A stretch of 31,463 nucleotides of DNA from Eubacterium sp. (GTDB taxonomy: Bacteria > Bacillota > Clostridia > Lachnospirales > Lachnospiraceae), in assembly GCA_022776205.1 (NCBI GenBank), contig JALFIK010000112.1, positions 1 to 31,463 of the forward strand. Reading direction: 5' to 3'. A program made the translations under genes and the position numbers. Under the pieces are notes generated by a model. That model was not told the DNA's origin and ran no database searches. It saw only the letters and a list, made by a program, of their open reading frames with translations. This document shows positions 1 through 9,099 of this stretch, in pieces. Positions within the stretch are counted from its first letter, which is position 1, and each line of letters opens with the position of its first letter.

Positions 1-1
1 A

Positions 2-898
2 TTTATGGAGGATGCCCTGAATGTTTCTCTGGCAGAAAATGCAGGAGAAATTTTTCGGAGCAGTGCAAGAAATGAGTATAAACTTCGGACAATACGAAGA
101 ATTTTAAAGAGAACGATTGAAATCCTGCAGATTCAGCTTAAGTACAGTGAGTTTGAGCCGGATCGCTTTGAACTATATTTTGGAAAGAATAAACCGCTGT
201 CTTCCACAACGATCCCCCTGTCTGAAGGAAGAAAAATGACAATGCAGGGAGTGATAGACCGGGTGGATGTCTGTCAGGACGGGGACCGGATTTATATGAG
301 AGTGATTGACTATAAATCGGGCATAAAAAAATTTGAACTGGAAGAATTATACTATGGACTTCAGATGCAGCTGATTGTATACATGAATGCAGCAGAAGAA
401 ATATACGGAAAAGAACAGAACAAGGAAGTGATTCCTGCCGGTGTATTCTATTATCAGCTGAAAGATCCGATTGTTAAAGCCCAGGGGGAAGATTCCGATG
501 AATTTTATAAAAGTTTCCGAATGTCCGGTTATGCCAATGAGGACCGGGAAATTTTGTCCCGTCTTGAAAACAGTCCGGACAAGTTCTTATACTCGATGCC
601 TGTTCGCCTGAAAAGGGATGGTACTCCTTATTCCGGGGCACCGGTTATGAATACGGAAGATTTTTTTGCTCTTGGGAAACATGTGAACAAAAAAATGGTA
701 GAGATCGGAGAAAGAATATTTTCCGGAGAAATTTGCCCGGAGCCGTATCGGAGAAAAAACAGTACGGCCTGTGATTACTGCCCGTATTATTCGGTATGCG
801 GATTTGATCCTTCCATTCCGGGATTTGAATACCAGAGTTTTCCGGCCCTTTCCGCCGATGAAGTACTCGAAAGGTTAAGAAAGGAGGAGAACGGATGA
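2..898 (+). CDS. addB: ATP-dependent nuclease subunit B, C-terminal part (5' end outside window)
   Basis: This is the last ~298 residues of AddB, the non-motor helicase-like/nuclease partner of AddA in the AddAB enzyme that resects double-strand breaks for RecA loading. The reading frame is open to the left edge, so the true start lies upstream; full AddB is usually above 1100 residues. The nuclease core is visible as GVIDRVD followed by VIDYKSG (PD-(D/E)XK type). Near the end the cysteines of ACDYCPYYSVC give Cx2Cx5C, the spacing of the iron-sulfur cluster known in Bacillus AddB, whose fourth cysteine would lie upstream. The stop codon overlaps the addA start in ATGA, and the addA ribosome site AAGGAGG lies inside this gene, so the two are translationally coupled. 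Confidence 0.93.
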   Translation, partial: FMEDALNVSLAENAGEIFRSSARNEYKLRTIRRILKRTIEILQIQLKYSEFEPDRFELYFGKNKPLSSTTIPLSEGRKMTMQGVIDRVDVCQDGDRIYMRVIDYKSGIKKFELEELYYGLQMQLIVYMNAAEEIYGKEQNKEVIPAGVFYYQLKDPIVKAQGEDSDEFYKSFRMSGYANEDREILSRLENSPDKFLYSMPVRLKRDGTPYSGAPVMNTEDFFALGKHVNKKMVEIGERIFSGEICPEPYRRKNSTACDYCPYYSVCGFDPSIPGFEYQSFPALSADEVLERLRKEENG

Positions 899-3800
899 AT
901 TTCACAAAAGAACAGGAACAAGCAGTTTTTCTTCGGGATTGCGATATTATGGTTTGTGCCGGTGCCGGAGCTGGAAAAACCCGGGTGCTGGTAAACCGCA
1001 TGGCAGAGATGATTCTCGATGAGAAAAATCCTGTGGAGGCTGATGAATTTCTGGTCATGACTTTTACGAATGCCGCAGCAGCAGAGATGAAGGAAAGAAT
1101 CGGAGAGGAACTGGAGAAACGACTCTCCGAACATCCGGAAGACCAGAGACTGAAAAAACAGATCAGAAAACTGAAAAAGGCAGACATATCCACTGTGCAT
1201 AGTTTTTGTAACCATTTAATCCGTTCGAACTACAGTGAAATCGGAGTAGATCCCTCTTTTCGAATCGGAGAGGAAGGAGAACTTTTTTTACTGCGCAAGC
1301 AGTCCATGGAGGAACTTCTTGAAGAATCCTACCAGTCAGGCAGGGAGAGCTTTTATCGTTTCGTGGAGGCTTACGCGCCGGGAAAGAGCGATGAGGCGAT
1401 TGAAAAAATGATTGAATCACTTTATCAGTTCACCCGGGGATTTCCGGGAAAAGAAAGCTGGGCACTTAAAGTAAAGGAAAAAACCCGGCAGATGGCACAG
1501 GGAAAAAACTGGGATCAGTGCCCTCCGGTCCGCCTGATTGTTTCCGATGCAAAAAAACAATTTGTAAAATGGCAGGAAGAACTGCACTCTTTTCAGGAAA
1601 AGATAAAAGAGGAAGAAATTCCTGAGCGTATGCAGGAAGCCTTTGAAACAGTTAAAAAACAGACAGATCTTCTCGTACAGAAAGAGACTTATGAGGAATG
1701 TTATGATTTCTTTTTGAAAAATTCCTGTCCTTCTTTTCCGAGAGCAACGAAAAAAGATAAGGACTGGATCTGGCGTGATGAATTTAAACAGCTGTATGAC
1801 AAGATCAGGGAGGGAATGAAACAATATAAAGAAACTGTCTTTACTGCTTCCTCAAAAGAACTGCAAAGGGAGGCATCGGTGCTTTATCCTTTGTTAGAGG
1901 AATATATTTTCCTGGCTTTTCGTTTTGAAGAAATCTATTTTTCTCATAAAAAAGAAAAAAATATTTATGATTTTGATGATCTGGAGCATTTTGCCATACA
2001 GCTTCTGGTAGAATCCTTTGATGAGGAGGGAAAAGCCCATCCTTCGGAAATTGCCCGAAATTTGTCCCACCGGTATAAAATGATTTTTGTGGACGAATAT
2101 CAGGATACGAGCCTTCTCCAGGAAACACTGATTGAAATGATCAGAGATCCTGCCGGGAACAATCTCTTTACCGTGGGGGATGTGAAACAAAGTATTTATT
2201 CTTTCCGTCAGGCAAGACCGGATTTATTTATACAAAGAGCAGACATGCACACATCACCGGGAGAAGAGAGCGGGAGAAGTACACAAGTTTCTATTGAGCT
2301 CAGAGATAATTTTCGAAGTGCACCGGGGGTTCTGGCATTTACCAATTATATTTTTTCTAATCTTATGGAAAGAGAGTTTGGCGGGGTGGATTATGATGAA
2401 AGAACAGCACTTCGCCCCGGAAAAGGAGGTCCGATGGAGACGGATCCGGAAACCTCCGAGGCTTTGTTTTTCATAAAAGCAGAAGAGAATGCAGCAGAAC
2501 TGCCGGATGATATTCTGCTCGAGAGTGCCATGATTGCTGAGAGGATAAAAAAACTGGTATCTGAGGGGTATCAATACGGGGAGATAGTTATTCTTATCCG
2601 GTCCGGTGCAGAAAGAATGGAGGCAATGGAAGAATATTTTACAAGCCGGGGGATTCCGGCATCCTGTGAGAAAAAAACCGGGTATTTTCACACGAGAGAA
2701 ATCTCTTTGATGATGAATTACCTGGCCATTGTAGATAATGTTTATCAGGATATTCCCATGGCTTCCGTTATGTTATCCTCCATCGGTGGTTTCCGGGAAG
2801 AGGAACTGGTACAAATCCGGATGGCCGTCGGAGAGGAAATGAGAAACAGGTATACATTATATGACCTGATGCGCATATATCTTGCAGAGGGAAAAAAGGG
2901 GGAGATCAAGGATAAAATTCAAAAATTTCTTGGCCTTCTTCTGGAATTTCGGGAGGAAAAAAAGGAGGCACCTCTGGGGACTTTATTGTGGGATATTTTT
3001 ACGAAAACCGGTTACTTTTATGAAGTTGCTCTTTTGCCGGACGGGGAAAAGAGAAAAGAAAATCTGCTGATGCTTTTGAAAAAAGCGGAGGAATATGAGA
3101 AGACAGTCTTTAAAGGACTCTTTTATTTTAATCGCTACATGGAGCAGATGAAATCATATGAAGTAAAAATGGGAGAGGCCGGAAGCGGGGTGGAAGAAGA
3201 TAACGTTGTACGAATTATGACGATCCATAAGAGTAAGGGTCTGGAATTCCCGGTTGTGTTTGTGTGTGGTCTGCAGAAAAATTTTAACGTTACAGATTTA
3301 AATGAGCCGATTTTGTGTCATCCGGAAATGGGTGTTGGAATGGAATGTGTGGATACGGTTCTTCGAATGCACCACCCTTCTCTGATGAAAAAAGCAATTC
3401 GGAAGAAAAAACATACGGAAATGCTGGAAGAAGAAATGAGAATCCTTTATGTTGCCATGACCAGGGCAAAGAAAAAACTGATTCTTTCAGGCATTGTAAA
3501 ACAGGATGTCTTTGAAAAAAAAGACATGGGGGAAGAAAAACGTTCCAAAAGGACAGCTTCAAGTGTCATGGACTGGGTTCTTCCGCTTCTTTCTCCGTAT
3601 TTAAAGCGGGAAAAAGAAGCACCATGGCTGTCTGCGAGTCTTGTCAACTGGGAAATGCTGAAAGGTAATTTTGACAGTGGAAATTCGGGACAAAAGACAA
3701 AGACGGTTAGAGAAGCAGTGGATGCTCTTGTGGAAAATGCAGATGCATCGGTTGTCGAAAAATCCTTTTCTTACGAATACCCAAACAGGAAAGCTACGAA

Positions 3801-4476
3801 ATGGAAAAGAAAATACTCGGTTTCAGAGCTGAAAACCATTGCCCAGCAGGAACTTCCTGACGAAGAAGAACGACTGTTTTTCTCCGTAAAACCGTCTGAG
3901 GAGACGGAAAAACAGCTTCCTTCGTTCTTAAAAGAAAAAAAGGAAACGATGCTTCCGTCCACACGGGGGACCATCGTTCATAAAGTAATGGAATTGCTTC
4001 CCTTTGAAAAAATAGATTCCCCCAAACAGCTTCTTTTGGAGCTGAAAACACTTGAAACCAAGATTCCGGACATGAAAAAATTATCCGGAATGCACATTCG
4101 GGAAGGAGCAGAAGCTTTTTTGTTTTCCCGGACCGGTGAAAAAATCAGAAAAATGGCGAGGGAAGGAAAATTGAAAAAGGAGCTGCCCTTTACTGTCGGT
4201 CTTCCGGTATCCATGTTAAATCCTCAGGAACAGGGGAAAGAACTGGTCGTGATACAGGGTGTTATTGATGTCTGTGCAGAGGACGAAAAGGGTTTGTGGC
4301 TTCTTGATTATAAAACAGATCATATCAGGGAGGGAGAGGAGGGGATTCTCCTTGACCGATATAAGAATCAGATGTTATATTATAAAGCAGCCCTTGAGCA
4401 GATTACAGAGAAAAAAGTTGTGAACATATTAATTTATTCTTTTTCACTGAAAAAATTTCTTCCGGTAATACTATAG
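895..4476 (+). CDS. addA: ATP-dependent helicase/nuclease subunit A (AddA)
   Basis: AddA is the motor subunit: a UvrD/Rep-like superfamily 1 helicase fused to a C-terminal nuclease, acting with AddB on double-strand ends. The 1193-residue length is normal. In order I see a Q-motif (FTKEQEQAV), Walker A GAGAGKT near residue 24, Walker B VDEYQDTS (Asp400), QSIYSFRQA, motif V MTIHKSKGLEFP (from Met775), motif VI RILYVAMTRAKKKL, and the nuclease motif GVIDV (Asp1125) with LLDYKTD (Asp1138, Lys1140). The ATG overlaps the addB stop and follows AAGGAGG at 881-887. The next gene (cls) starts within about 45 bases, so it may be read through. Confidence 0.97.
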   Translation: MNFTKEQEQAVFLRDCDIMVCAGAGAGKTRVLVNRMAEMILDEKNPVEADEFLVMTFTNAAAAEMKERIGEELEKRLSEHPEDQRLKKQIRKLKKADISTVHSFCNHLIRSNYSEIGVDPSFRIGEEGELFLLRKQSMEELLEESYQSGRESFYRFVEAYAPGKSDEAIEKMIESLYQFTRGFPGKESWALKVKEKTRQMAQGKNWDQCPPVRLIVSDAKKQFVKWQEELHSFQEKIKEEEIPERMQEAFETVKKQTDLLVQKETYEECYDFFLKNSCPSFPRATKKDKDWIWRDEFKQLYDKIREGMKQYKETVFTASSKELQREASVLYPLLEEYIFLAFRFEEIYFSHKKEKNIYDFDDLEHFAIQLLVESFDEEGKAHPSEIARNLSHRYKMIFVDEYQDTSLLQETLIEMIRDPAGNNLFTVGDVKQSIYSFRQARPDLFIQRADMHTSPGEESGRSTQVSIELRDNFRSAPGVLAFTNYIFSNLMEREFGGVDYDERTALRPGKGGPMETDPETSEALFFIKAEENAAELPDDILLESAMIAERIKKLVSEGYQYGEIVILIRSGAERMEAMEEYFTSRGIPASCEKKTGYFHTREISLMMNYLAIVDNVYQDIPMASVMLSSIGGFREEELVQIRMAVGEEMRNRYTLYDLMRIYLAEGKKGEIKDKIQKFLGLLLEFREEKKEAPLGTLLWDIFTKTGYFYEVALLPDGEKRKENLLMLLKKAEEYEKTVFKGLFYFNRYMEQMKSYEVKMGEAGSGVEEDNVVRIMTIHKSKGLEFPVVFVCGLQKNFNVTDLNEPILCHPEMGVGMECVDTVLRMHHPSLMKKAIRKKKHTEMLEEEMRILYVAMTRAKKKLILSGIVKQDVFEKKDMGEEKRSKRTASSVMDWVLPLLSPYLKREKEAPWLSASLVNWEMLKGNFDSGNSGQKTKTVREAVDALVENADASVVEKSFSYEYPNRKATKWKRKYSVSELKTIAQQELPDEEERLFFSVKPSEETEKQLPSFLKEKKETMLPSTRGTIVHKVMELLPFEKIDSPKQLLLELKTLETKIPDMKKLSGMHIREGAEAFLFSRTGEKIRKMAREGKLKKELPFTVGLPVSMLNPQEQGKELVVIQGVIDVCAEDEKGLWLLDYKTDHIREGEEGILLDRYKNQMLYYKAALEQITEKKVVNILIYSFSLKKFLPVIL

Positions 4477-4520
4477 GATAAATCAGTGAAAAAATGTCAG
4501 GATCAGAAAGGAAAGAAAAA

Positions 4521-6053
4521 ATGCGTAAAATATTAAAATTTTTATCCCAGCGTATTGTATTGATTACTTTTCTGATCCTCCTGCAGGTCCTGTGGTTTCT
4601 TACACTGTTCTGGAAATTTACATCTTACAGCCAGGTTATTTCCGGTGCCTTTAAGGTGTTAAGCGTTCTTGTGGTAATCTACATTATGAACCGGGAAGAC
4701 AATCCGGCAGTGAAGCTTGTCTGGGTGATTGTAATCTTACTGATGCCTCTTTTAGGAGGCCTGTTGTACCTTTCAATCGGAGAAAAAAAGCCAGTGGCAG
4801 GGATGCGAAAAAAGCTGGAGCCGATGATAGAGGAAAGTGCCAGATATCTGAGACCGGATCCATCCATAGAAGAAGAACTTTACCGGACAGATGAAGTGGT
4901 TGCTTCCCAGGTATATTATCTGGAACACCAGTCAGGATTTCCGGCATACAGAAATGCCAGGGCAGATTATTATCCATCGGGAGAGGAGTGTTTCTCTGTC
5001 ATGGTGGAAGAATTAAAAAAAGCCCGGAGATATATTTTTCTTGAATATTTTATTCTGGAAGAAGGAATCATGTGGGATACGGTCCTTCATATTCTCGAAG
5101 AAAAAGTCAGGGAAGGCGTGGATGTCCGTGTGATGTATGATGATGTGGGCTGTATTTTTAATCTTCCGGCCCATTATGCAGATACTCTCCGGGAAAAAGG
5201 AATCCGCTGCACGGTTTTTAACCGCTATATTCCTGTATTTTCCACAGTATTTAATAACAGGGATCATCGGAAGATTCTTGTGATCGATGGGAATGTGGCT
5301 TTCACAGGGGGAATTAATTTTGCCGATGAATACATTAATGAAAAACAGAGATTCGGATACTGGAAGGACAATGGAGTGAGAATAACCGGTCAGGCAGTTT
5401 ACAGTATGACACAGATGTTTTTGCAGATGTGGAATGCCTTTTCTGATGAGAAATTGTTATATGATAATTTTCCCCTTTCTGACACCGGAAAGTTGACGGA
5501 GGAAACGAAAGGACTGGTTCTTCCTTATTCGGATCACCCTCTCGATTCTGAATTTGTGGGGGAAAGTGTTTATATAAATCTTATTAACAGTGCACAGAAA
5601 TATCTGTACTTTTTTACTCCTTATCTCATTATTGACAATGAGATGGTGACAGCACTCATACTTGCAGCAAAGAGAGGTGTGGATGTCCGGATCATCACAC
5701 CTGGGATTCCGGATAAAAAACTCGTTTTTCTGGTCACCCAGTCATATTATCCGCAGCTTGTAAAGGGAGGCGTGAAGATTTTCCAGTATCGTCCGGGATT
5801 TGTACACAGTAAATGCGCGGTTTGTGATGATAAAATTGCTACAGTGGGCACGATCAATCTTGATTTCAGAAGCCTGTATCTGCATTTTGAAAACGGTATT
5901 TTCCTTTATAACTGTGATACGGTTGCGGATATTAAACGGGATATTCTTGAAACGCTTAAGGATTGTAACCGGATTACGGAACAAATGTGTAAAAAAAATA
6001 TGTTTTTTCAGTTTTTTCAGGGAATATTACGGATTTTTGCACCATTGTTGTGA
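4521..6053 (+). CDS. cls: Cardiolipin synthase (phospholipase D family)
   Basis: A membrane enzyme that joins two phosphatidylglycerols into cardiolipin. Two N-terminal hydrophobic segments (IVLITFLILLQVLWFL and the following LVVIYIM/LVWVIVILLMPLL region) are followed by two HKD phospholipase D motifs: HRKILVID with downstream GGINFADEY, and HSKCAVCD with downstream GTINLDFRS. These lie near residues 249 and 429, and the total of 510 residues is typical. I chose the ATG at 4521 because AGGA sits 8 bases upstream; an in-frame ATG at 4494 would add nine residues but has no well-placed ribosome site. The gene directly follows addA, but no functional link between them is obvious. Confidence 0.93.
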   Translation: MRKILKFLSQRIVLITFLILLQVLWFLTLFWKFTSYSQVISGAFKVLSVLVVIYIMNREDNPAVKLVWVIVILLMPLLGGLLYLSIGEKKPVAGMRKKLEPMIEESARYLRPDPSIEEELYRTDEVVASQVYYLEHQSGFPAYRNARADYYPSGEECFSVMVEELKKARRYIFLEYFILEEGIMWDTVLHILEEKVREGVDVRVMYDDVGCIFNLPAHYADTLREKGIRCTVFNRYIPVFSTVFNNRDHRKILVIDGNVAFTGGINFADEYINEKQRFGYWKDNGVRITGQAVYSMTQMFLQMWNAFSDEKLLYDNFPLSDTGKLTEETKGLVLPYSDHPLDSEFVGESVYINLINSAQKYLYFFTPYLIIDNEMVTALILAAKRGVDVRIITPGIPDKKLVFLVTQSYYPQLVKGGVKIFQYRPGFVHSKCAVCDDKIATVGTINLDFRSLYLHFENGIFLYNCDTVADIKRDILETLKDCNRITEQMCKKNMFFQFFQGILRIFAPLL

Positions 6054-6063
6054 CGAGACAGCA

Positions 6064-6092
6064 GATGTTTGCCTTTAAGGGGGGCAGACATC
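6064..6092 (+). other. Hairpin between cls and the methyltransferase gene
   Basis: GATGTTTGCC (6064-6073) can pair with GGCAGACATC (6083-6092), a 10-bp stem with one G-U pair and a 9-base loop. No T-run follows, so it is not a classic intrinsic terminator. It may be an mRNA processing or partial termination site just ahead of the next ribosome site. Confidence 0.4.
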
Positions 6093-6108
6093 CGAGAGGA
6101 GAGTCAGT

Positions 6109-6864
6109 ATGGGAACTTATGAAAACTTTGCCAGAGTGTATGATGAACTCATGGATAATGTGCCCTACCGGGAGTGGGGAAATTTTATTCTTGCCCGGCT
6201 GAAAGAAGAAGGTATTGAAGGAGGGCTTGCTCTTGAACTTGGTTGTGGTACAGGGAAAATGATGGAGATTCTCGGAGAAGCCGGTTTTGACATGATCGGG
6301 GTGGATAATTCCATCGATATGCTTGAGATTGCCAGGGAAAAGACATCCCCGTCTTTTTTATATCTTTTACAGGATATGAGAGAATTTGAACTCTATGGTA
6401 CGGTAAAGGCAATCGTGTCTGTCTGCGATAGTATAAATTACATTACAGACAGGGAGGAGCTTTTGAAAGTATTTTCTCTGGTGAATAATTATCTTGATCC
6501 CGGAGGAATTTTTATTTTTGATTTTAATACCGATTATAAATACAGAGAGATGATCGGAGAAGAGGTAATAGCAGAAGACCGGGAGGATGTCAGTTTTATC
6601 TGGTTTAATGAATATGATGAAGAAAGTCATTTAAATGACATTGATCTTACGGTTTTTGTAAAAGAGGAAAATGATTTGTATCGGAAATTCTCGGAAGAAC
6701 ATATCCAGAGAGGTTATGAGCTTCCGGAGATAATAAAACTTCTCCGAAAAAGCGGGCTAAAGTTTTTAAAAGCGTATGAGGAGTATGAAGACCGCCCGGC
6801 AGGGGAAGAAAGCGAAAGAATTGTTGTCGTGGCAAAAGAGCAGGGAAAAGCTCCCGACAGATAG
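6109..6864 (+). CDS. Class I SAM-dependent methyltransferase (YqeM-like)
   Basis: A 251-residue Rossmann-fold methyltransferase. The SAM-binding motif I is ELGCGTG at residues 43-49, followed by the acidic end of strand 2 in IGVDNS and a motif-III-like QDMREFEL. The N-terminal pattern YENFARVYDELM resembles Bacillus YqeM and relatives, whose substrate is not settled. A ribosome site (GAGAGGAG) precedes the ATG. It lies 15 bases ahead of hslO and is probably co-transcribed with it. I cannot assign a substrate; small molecule, tRNA and protein remain possible. Confidence 0.85.
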   Translation: MGTYENFARVYDELMDNVPYREWGNFILARLKEEGIEGGLALELGCGTGKMMEILGEAGFDMIGVDNSIDMLEIAREKTSPSFLYLLQDMREFELYGTVKAIVSVCDSINYITDREELLKVFSLVNNYLDPGGIFIFDFNTDYKYREMIGEEVIAEDREDVSFIWFNEYDEESHLNDIDLTVFVKEENDLYRKFSEEHIQRGYELPEIIKLLRKSGLKFLKAYEEYEDRPAGEESERIVVVAKEQGKAPDR

Positions 6865-6879
6865 ACAGGAGGAAGAGAA

Positions 6880-7758
6880 ATGGAAGATTATATTATAAGA
6901 GGTATGGCCGCCGGTCAGCAGGTTCGTTTTTTTGCATCCAGCACAAAAAATCTGGTGGAACAGGCAAGGAAGCTTCATAATACAAGCCCCGTTGCTACCG
7001 CTGCACTCGGAAGGCTTCTTACCGGTACAGCCATGATGGGAAGTATGTGTAAGAATGACTCTGACATGGTGACGGTACAGATTCAATGTAACGGTCCAAT
7101 CGGCGGACTGGTTGCCACATCGGATGCGAAAGCCAGGGTAAAGGGTTATGCCTATAATAAAGATGTGATGCTTCCTCCGAATAAAATCGGAAAGCTTGAT
7201 GTGGGGGGCGCTCTTGGCCAGGGTGTTTTAACCGTAATAAAGGATCTGGGATTAAAAGAACCCTATTCCGGCCAGACGAATCTGGTTACCGGAGAGATTG
7301 CCGAGGACCTTACTTATTATTTCGCTTCTTCGGAACAGATTCCCACATCGGTTGCTCTCGGTGTGCTGATGAATAAGGAAAATACTGTCCGTCAGGCCGG
7401 GGGATTTATCATCCAGATGATGCCATTTGCAACAGATGAAGTAATCTCAGCCCTGGAAACGCGTTTAAAAGAGTTTACTTCCGTGACATCCCACCTGGAT
7501 GCGGGGGAAACACCGGAAGATATGATGGCAGTACTTTTTGAAGGAATGGATTATACGGTCGAAGATAAAATTCCGACAGAGTTTTACTGTAACTGTTCAA
7601 AAGAAAGAGTATCAAAGGCCGTGATCAGTGTTGGAAAAAAAGAACTGGAAGATATGATCCGTGATGGAGAGCCGATTGAAGTGAATTGTCATTTCTGCAA
7701 TTCTCATTACCGGTTTACGGTGGAAGAACTGAAGGAAATGTTAAAGGCTGCAAGGTAA
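6880..7758 (+). CDS. hslO: Redox-regulated chaperone Hsp33
   Basis: Hsp33 is a cytoplasmic holdase activated by oxidation: four cysteines bind zinc when reduced, then form disulfides and unfold to expose the chaperone surface. Those cysteines are present in the canonical CxC...CxxC arrangement at Cys237, Cys239, Cys270 and Cys273. The N-terminal core shows the family pattern GRLLTGTAMMGSMCK. The 292-residue length is standard. AGGAGG (6867-6872) is seven bases upstream of the ATG. In an anaerobe it is a plausible oxidative-stress defence. A hairpin spans its stop codon. Confidence 0.96.
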   Translation: MEDYIIRGMAAGQQVRFFASSTKNLVEQARKLHNTSPVATAALGRLLTGTAMMGSMCKNDSDMVTVQIQCNGPIGGLVATSDAKARVKGYAYNKDVMLPPNKIGKLDVGGALGQGVLTVIKDLGLKEPYSGQTNLVTGEIAEDLTYYFASSEQIPTSVALGVLMNKENTVRQAGGFIIQMMPFATDEVISALETRLKEFTSVTSHLDAGETPEDMMAVLFEGMDYTVEDKIPTEFYCNCSKERVSKAVISVGKKELEDMIRDGEPIEVNCHFCNSHYRFTVEELKEMLKAAR

Positions 7759-7770
7759 AACCGTGCAGCC
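7746..7770. terminator. Hairpin at convergent gene ends (hslO / small acidic protein)
   Basis: GGCTGCA (7746-7752) pairs with TGCAGCC (7764-7770), with two more G-C pairs inside and a TAAAA loop. It spans the hslO stop codon. On the plus strand the trailing T content is weak; on the minus strand the stem is followed by CTTTAAC. It sits between two converging genes, so a leaky bidirectional terminator is the simplest reading. Confidence 0.45.
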
Positions 7771-7780
7771 TGTCTGTGCA

Positions 7781-8074
7781 TTATGCTTCCGCTTCGTCGT
7801 GGAAGTGAAGATTCAGCGGGATATATCCGCGGCGGATTTTTGCCTGGGAAGGACGTTTTTCTTCCTTCTCCGACTCATGAATCTCCGGTTCTTCAGGATT
7901 GTCAGAGTCTTCTGTTTCCGGATTAAAAATGTCTTCTTCCGGCTCTTCCTGAGATAAACTGCTAAAAAACGGGCAGTTTTTTAAATGATCTCTCATCAGG
8001 TAAAGGACAAGAGATACTGCTGCGATCAAACCTGCCACAGAGACTGCGACAGAAATAATATGATGTTTTTTCAT
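7781..8074 (-). CDS. Small single-span membrane protein with acidic tail, function unknown
   Basis: I do not recognise this 97-residue protein. From the N terminus it has MKKHH, one hydrophobic segment (about residues 7-24, with two Val-Ser pairs and Ala/Val/Leu), then a very acidic Glu/Asp/Pro-rich stretch, and a basic-to-amphipathic C-terminal segment KIRRGYIPLNLHFH. This suggests an anchored protein with a disordered linker and a short conserved-looking terminal motif. I chose the ATG at 8074 because AAAGGA lies just upstream on the minus strand; an in-frame ATG at 8128 would add 18 residues without a ribosome site. It is convergent with hslO and divergent from thyA. Confidence 0.7.
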   Translation of the reverse strand: MKKHHIISVAVSVAGLIAAVSLVLYLMRDHLKNCPFFSSLSQEEPEEDIFNPETEDSDNPEEPEIHESEKEEKRPSQAKIRRGYIPLNLHFHDEAEA

Positions 8075-8148
8075 AGCGACATCCTTTCTGTAATCATACA
8101 CAAAACTGCATGAGGACATGACCATCATCAGTTTCCTGTATGAAAGTA

Positions 8149-8177
8149 TTGGTATGATTTATATGGATTATTCTAAT
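8149..8177 (+). promoter_or_regulatory. Candidate sigma-70-type promoter for thyA
   Basis: TTGGTA (8149-8154), a 17-base spacer and TCTAAT (8172-8177, one mismatch to TATAAT). The expected transcript start lies about 60 bases before thyA. The -35 match is only fair. Confidence 0.4.
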
Positions 8178-8242
8178 ACTTTTTACAGAGAAAATCAATT
8201 CCAATCTTTTGGTGCCTTAATTTAATGAAATGAGGAGAAATT

Positions 8243-9073
8243 ATGAGTTACGCAGATAAACTATTTATTGATATGTGCAGCGATATTATTGAAAACGGAT
8301 ATAGTACAGAAGGGGAAAAAGTACGGCCGAAATGGCCGGATGGAACCAGTGCCTATACAATAAAAAAATTCGGTGTGGTAAACCGTTATGATCTTTCTCG
8401 GGAATTCCCCGCACTGACATTGAGAAAAACTTATATTCGTTCGGCAATTGATGAAATCCTTTGGATCTGGCAGAAAAAATCCAACAATGTTCATGATCTG
8501 AACAGTCATATCTGGGATGAGTGGGCAGATGAGGATGGTTCGATCGGCAAGGCCTATGGGTATCAGTTAAGACAAAAACATAAATACAAAGAAGGGGAGA
8601 TGGATCAGGTAGACCGGGTACTCTTTGATCTGAAAGAAAATCCTTTCAGCCGGAGAATTATGACAAATATCTATGTCCATGAAGATCTTCATGAGATGAA
8701 TCTTTACCCCTGTGCTTACAGTATGACCTTTAATGTGACGGGAAATCGCCTGAATGCCATATTAAATCAGCGTTCCCAGGATATTCTTGCGGCAAACAAC
8801 TGGAATGTGGTACAGTATGCGGCCCTTCTGATGATGATTGCCCAGGTGAGCGGATTTGAACCGGGGGAACTGGTGCATGTAATTGCGGATGCTCATATTT
8901 ATGACCGTCATATTCCCATTGTGAAGGAACTGATCAAACGTCCGGTTTATCCGGCACCAAAGGTTACCTTAAATCCGGATGTAAAAGATTTTTATAAGTT
9001 TACGGTGGATGATTTTAAGATTGAAAATTATGAGGCAGGACCACAGATAAAAAACATTCCGATTGCTATATAG
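8243..9073 (+). CDS. thyA: Thymidylate synthase (divergent ThyA type)
   Basis: Converts dUMP to dTMP using methylene-tetrahydrofolate and releases dihydrofolate, which the next gene product (FolA) reduces. The catalytic cysteine is Cys157 in LYPCAYSMTF. Other ThyA landmarks are QRSQDI, the NWN segment, the dUMP-binding AHIY, and the C-terminal PIAI (PVAI in E. coli). The sequence is divergent: the His that normally follows the catalytic Cys (PCH) is Ala here, and LPFN is replaced by NNWN. At 276 residues the length is normal. A GAGGAG-like ribosome site precedes the ATG. The divergence lowers my certainty about close orthology but not about the reaction. Confidence 0.92.
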   Translation: MSYADKLFIDMCSDIIENGYSTEGEKVRPKWPDGTSAYTIKKFGVVNRYDLSREFPALTLRKTYIRSAIDEILWIWQKKSNNVHDLNSHIWDEWADEDGSIGKAYGYQLRQKHKYKEGEMDQVDRVLFDLKENPFSRRIMTNIYVHEDLHEMNLYPCAYSMTFNVTGNRLNAILNQRSQDILAANNWNVVQYAALLMMIAQVSGFEPGELVHVIADAHIYDRHIPIVKELIKRPVYPAPKVTLNPDVKDFYKFTVDDFKIENYEAGPQIKNIPIAI

Positions 9074-9099
9074 AAAAGAAGACAGGGAGGAACAGATTT

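Noticed and set aside
645..1215. Two overlapping antisense frames at the addB-addA junction
   Set aside because: Both mirror well-supported AddB/AddA coding, with Ser/Phe-rich products and no start signals.
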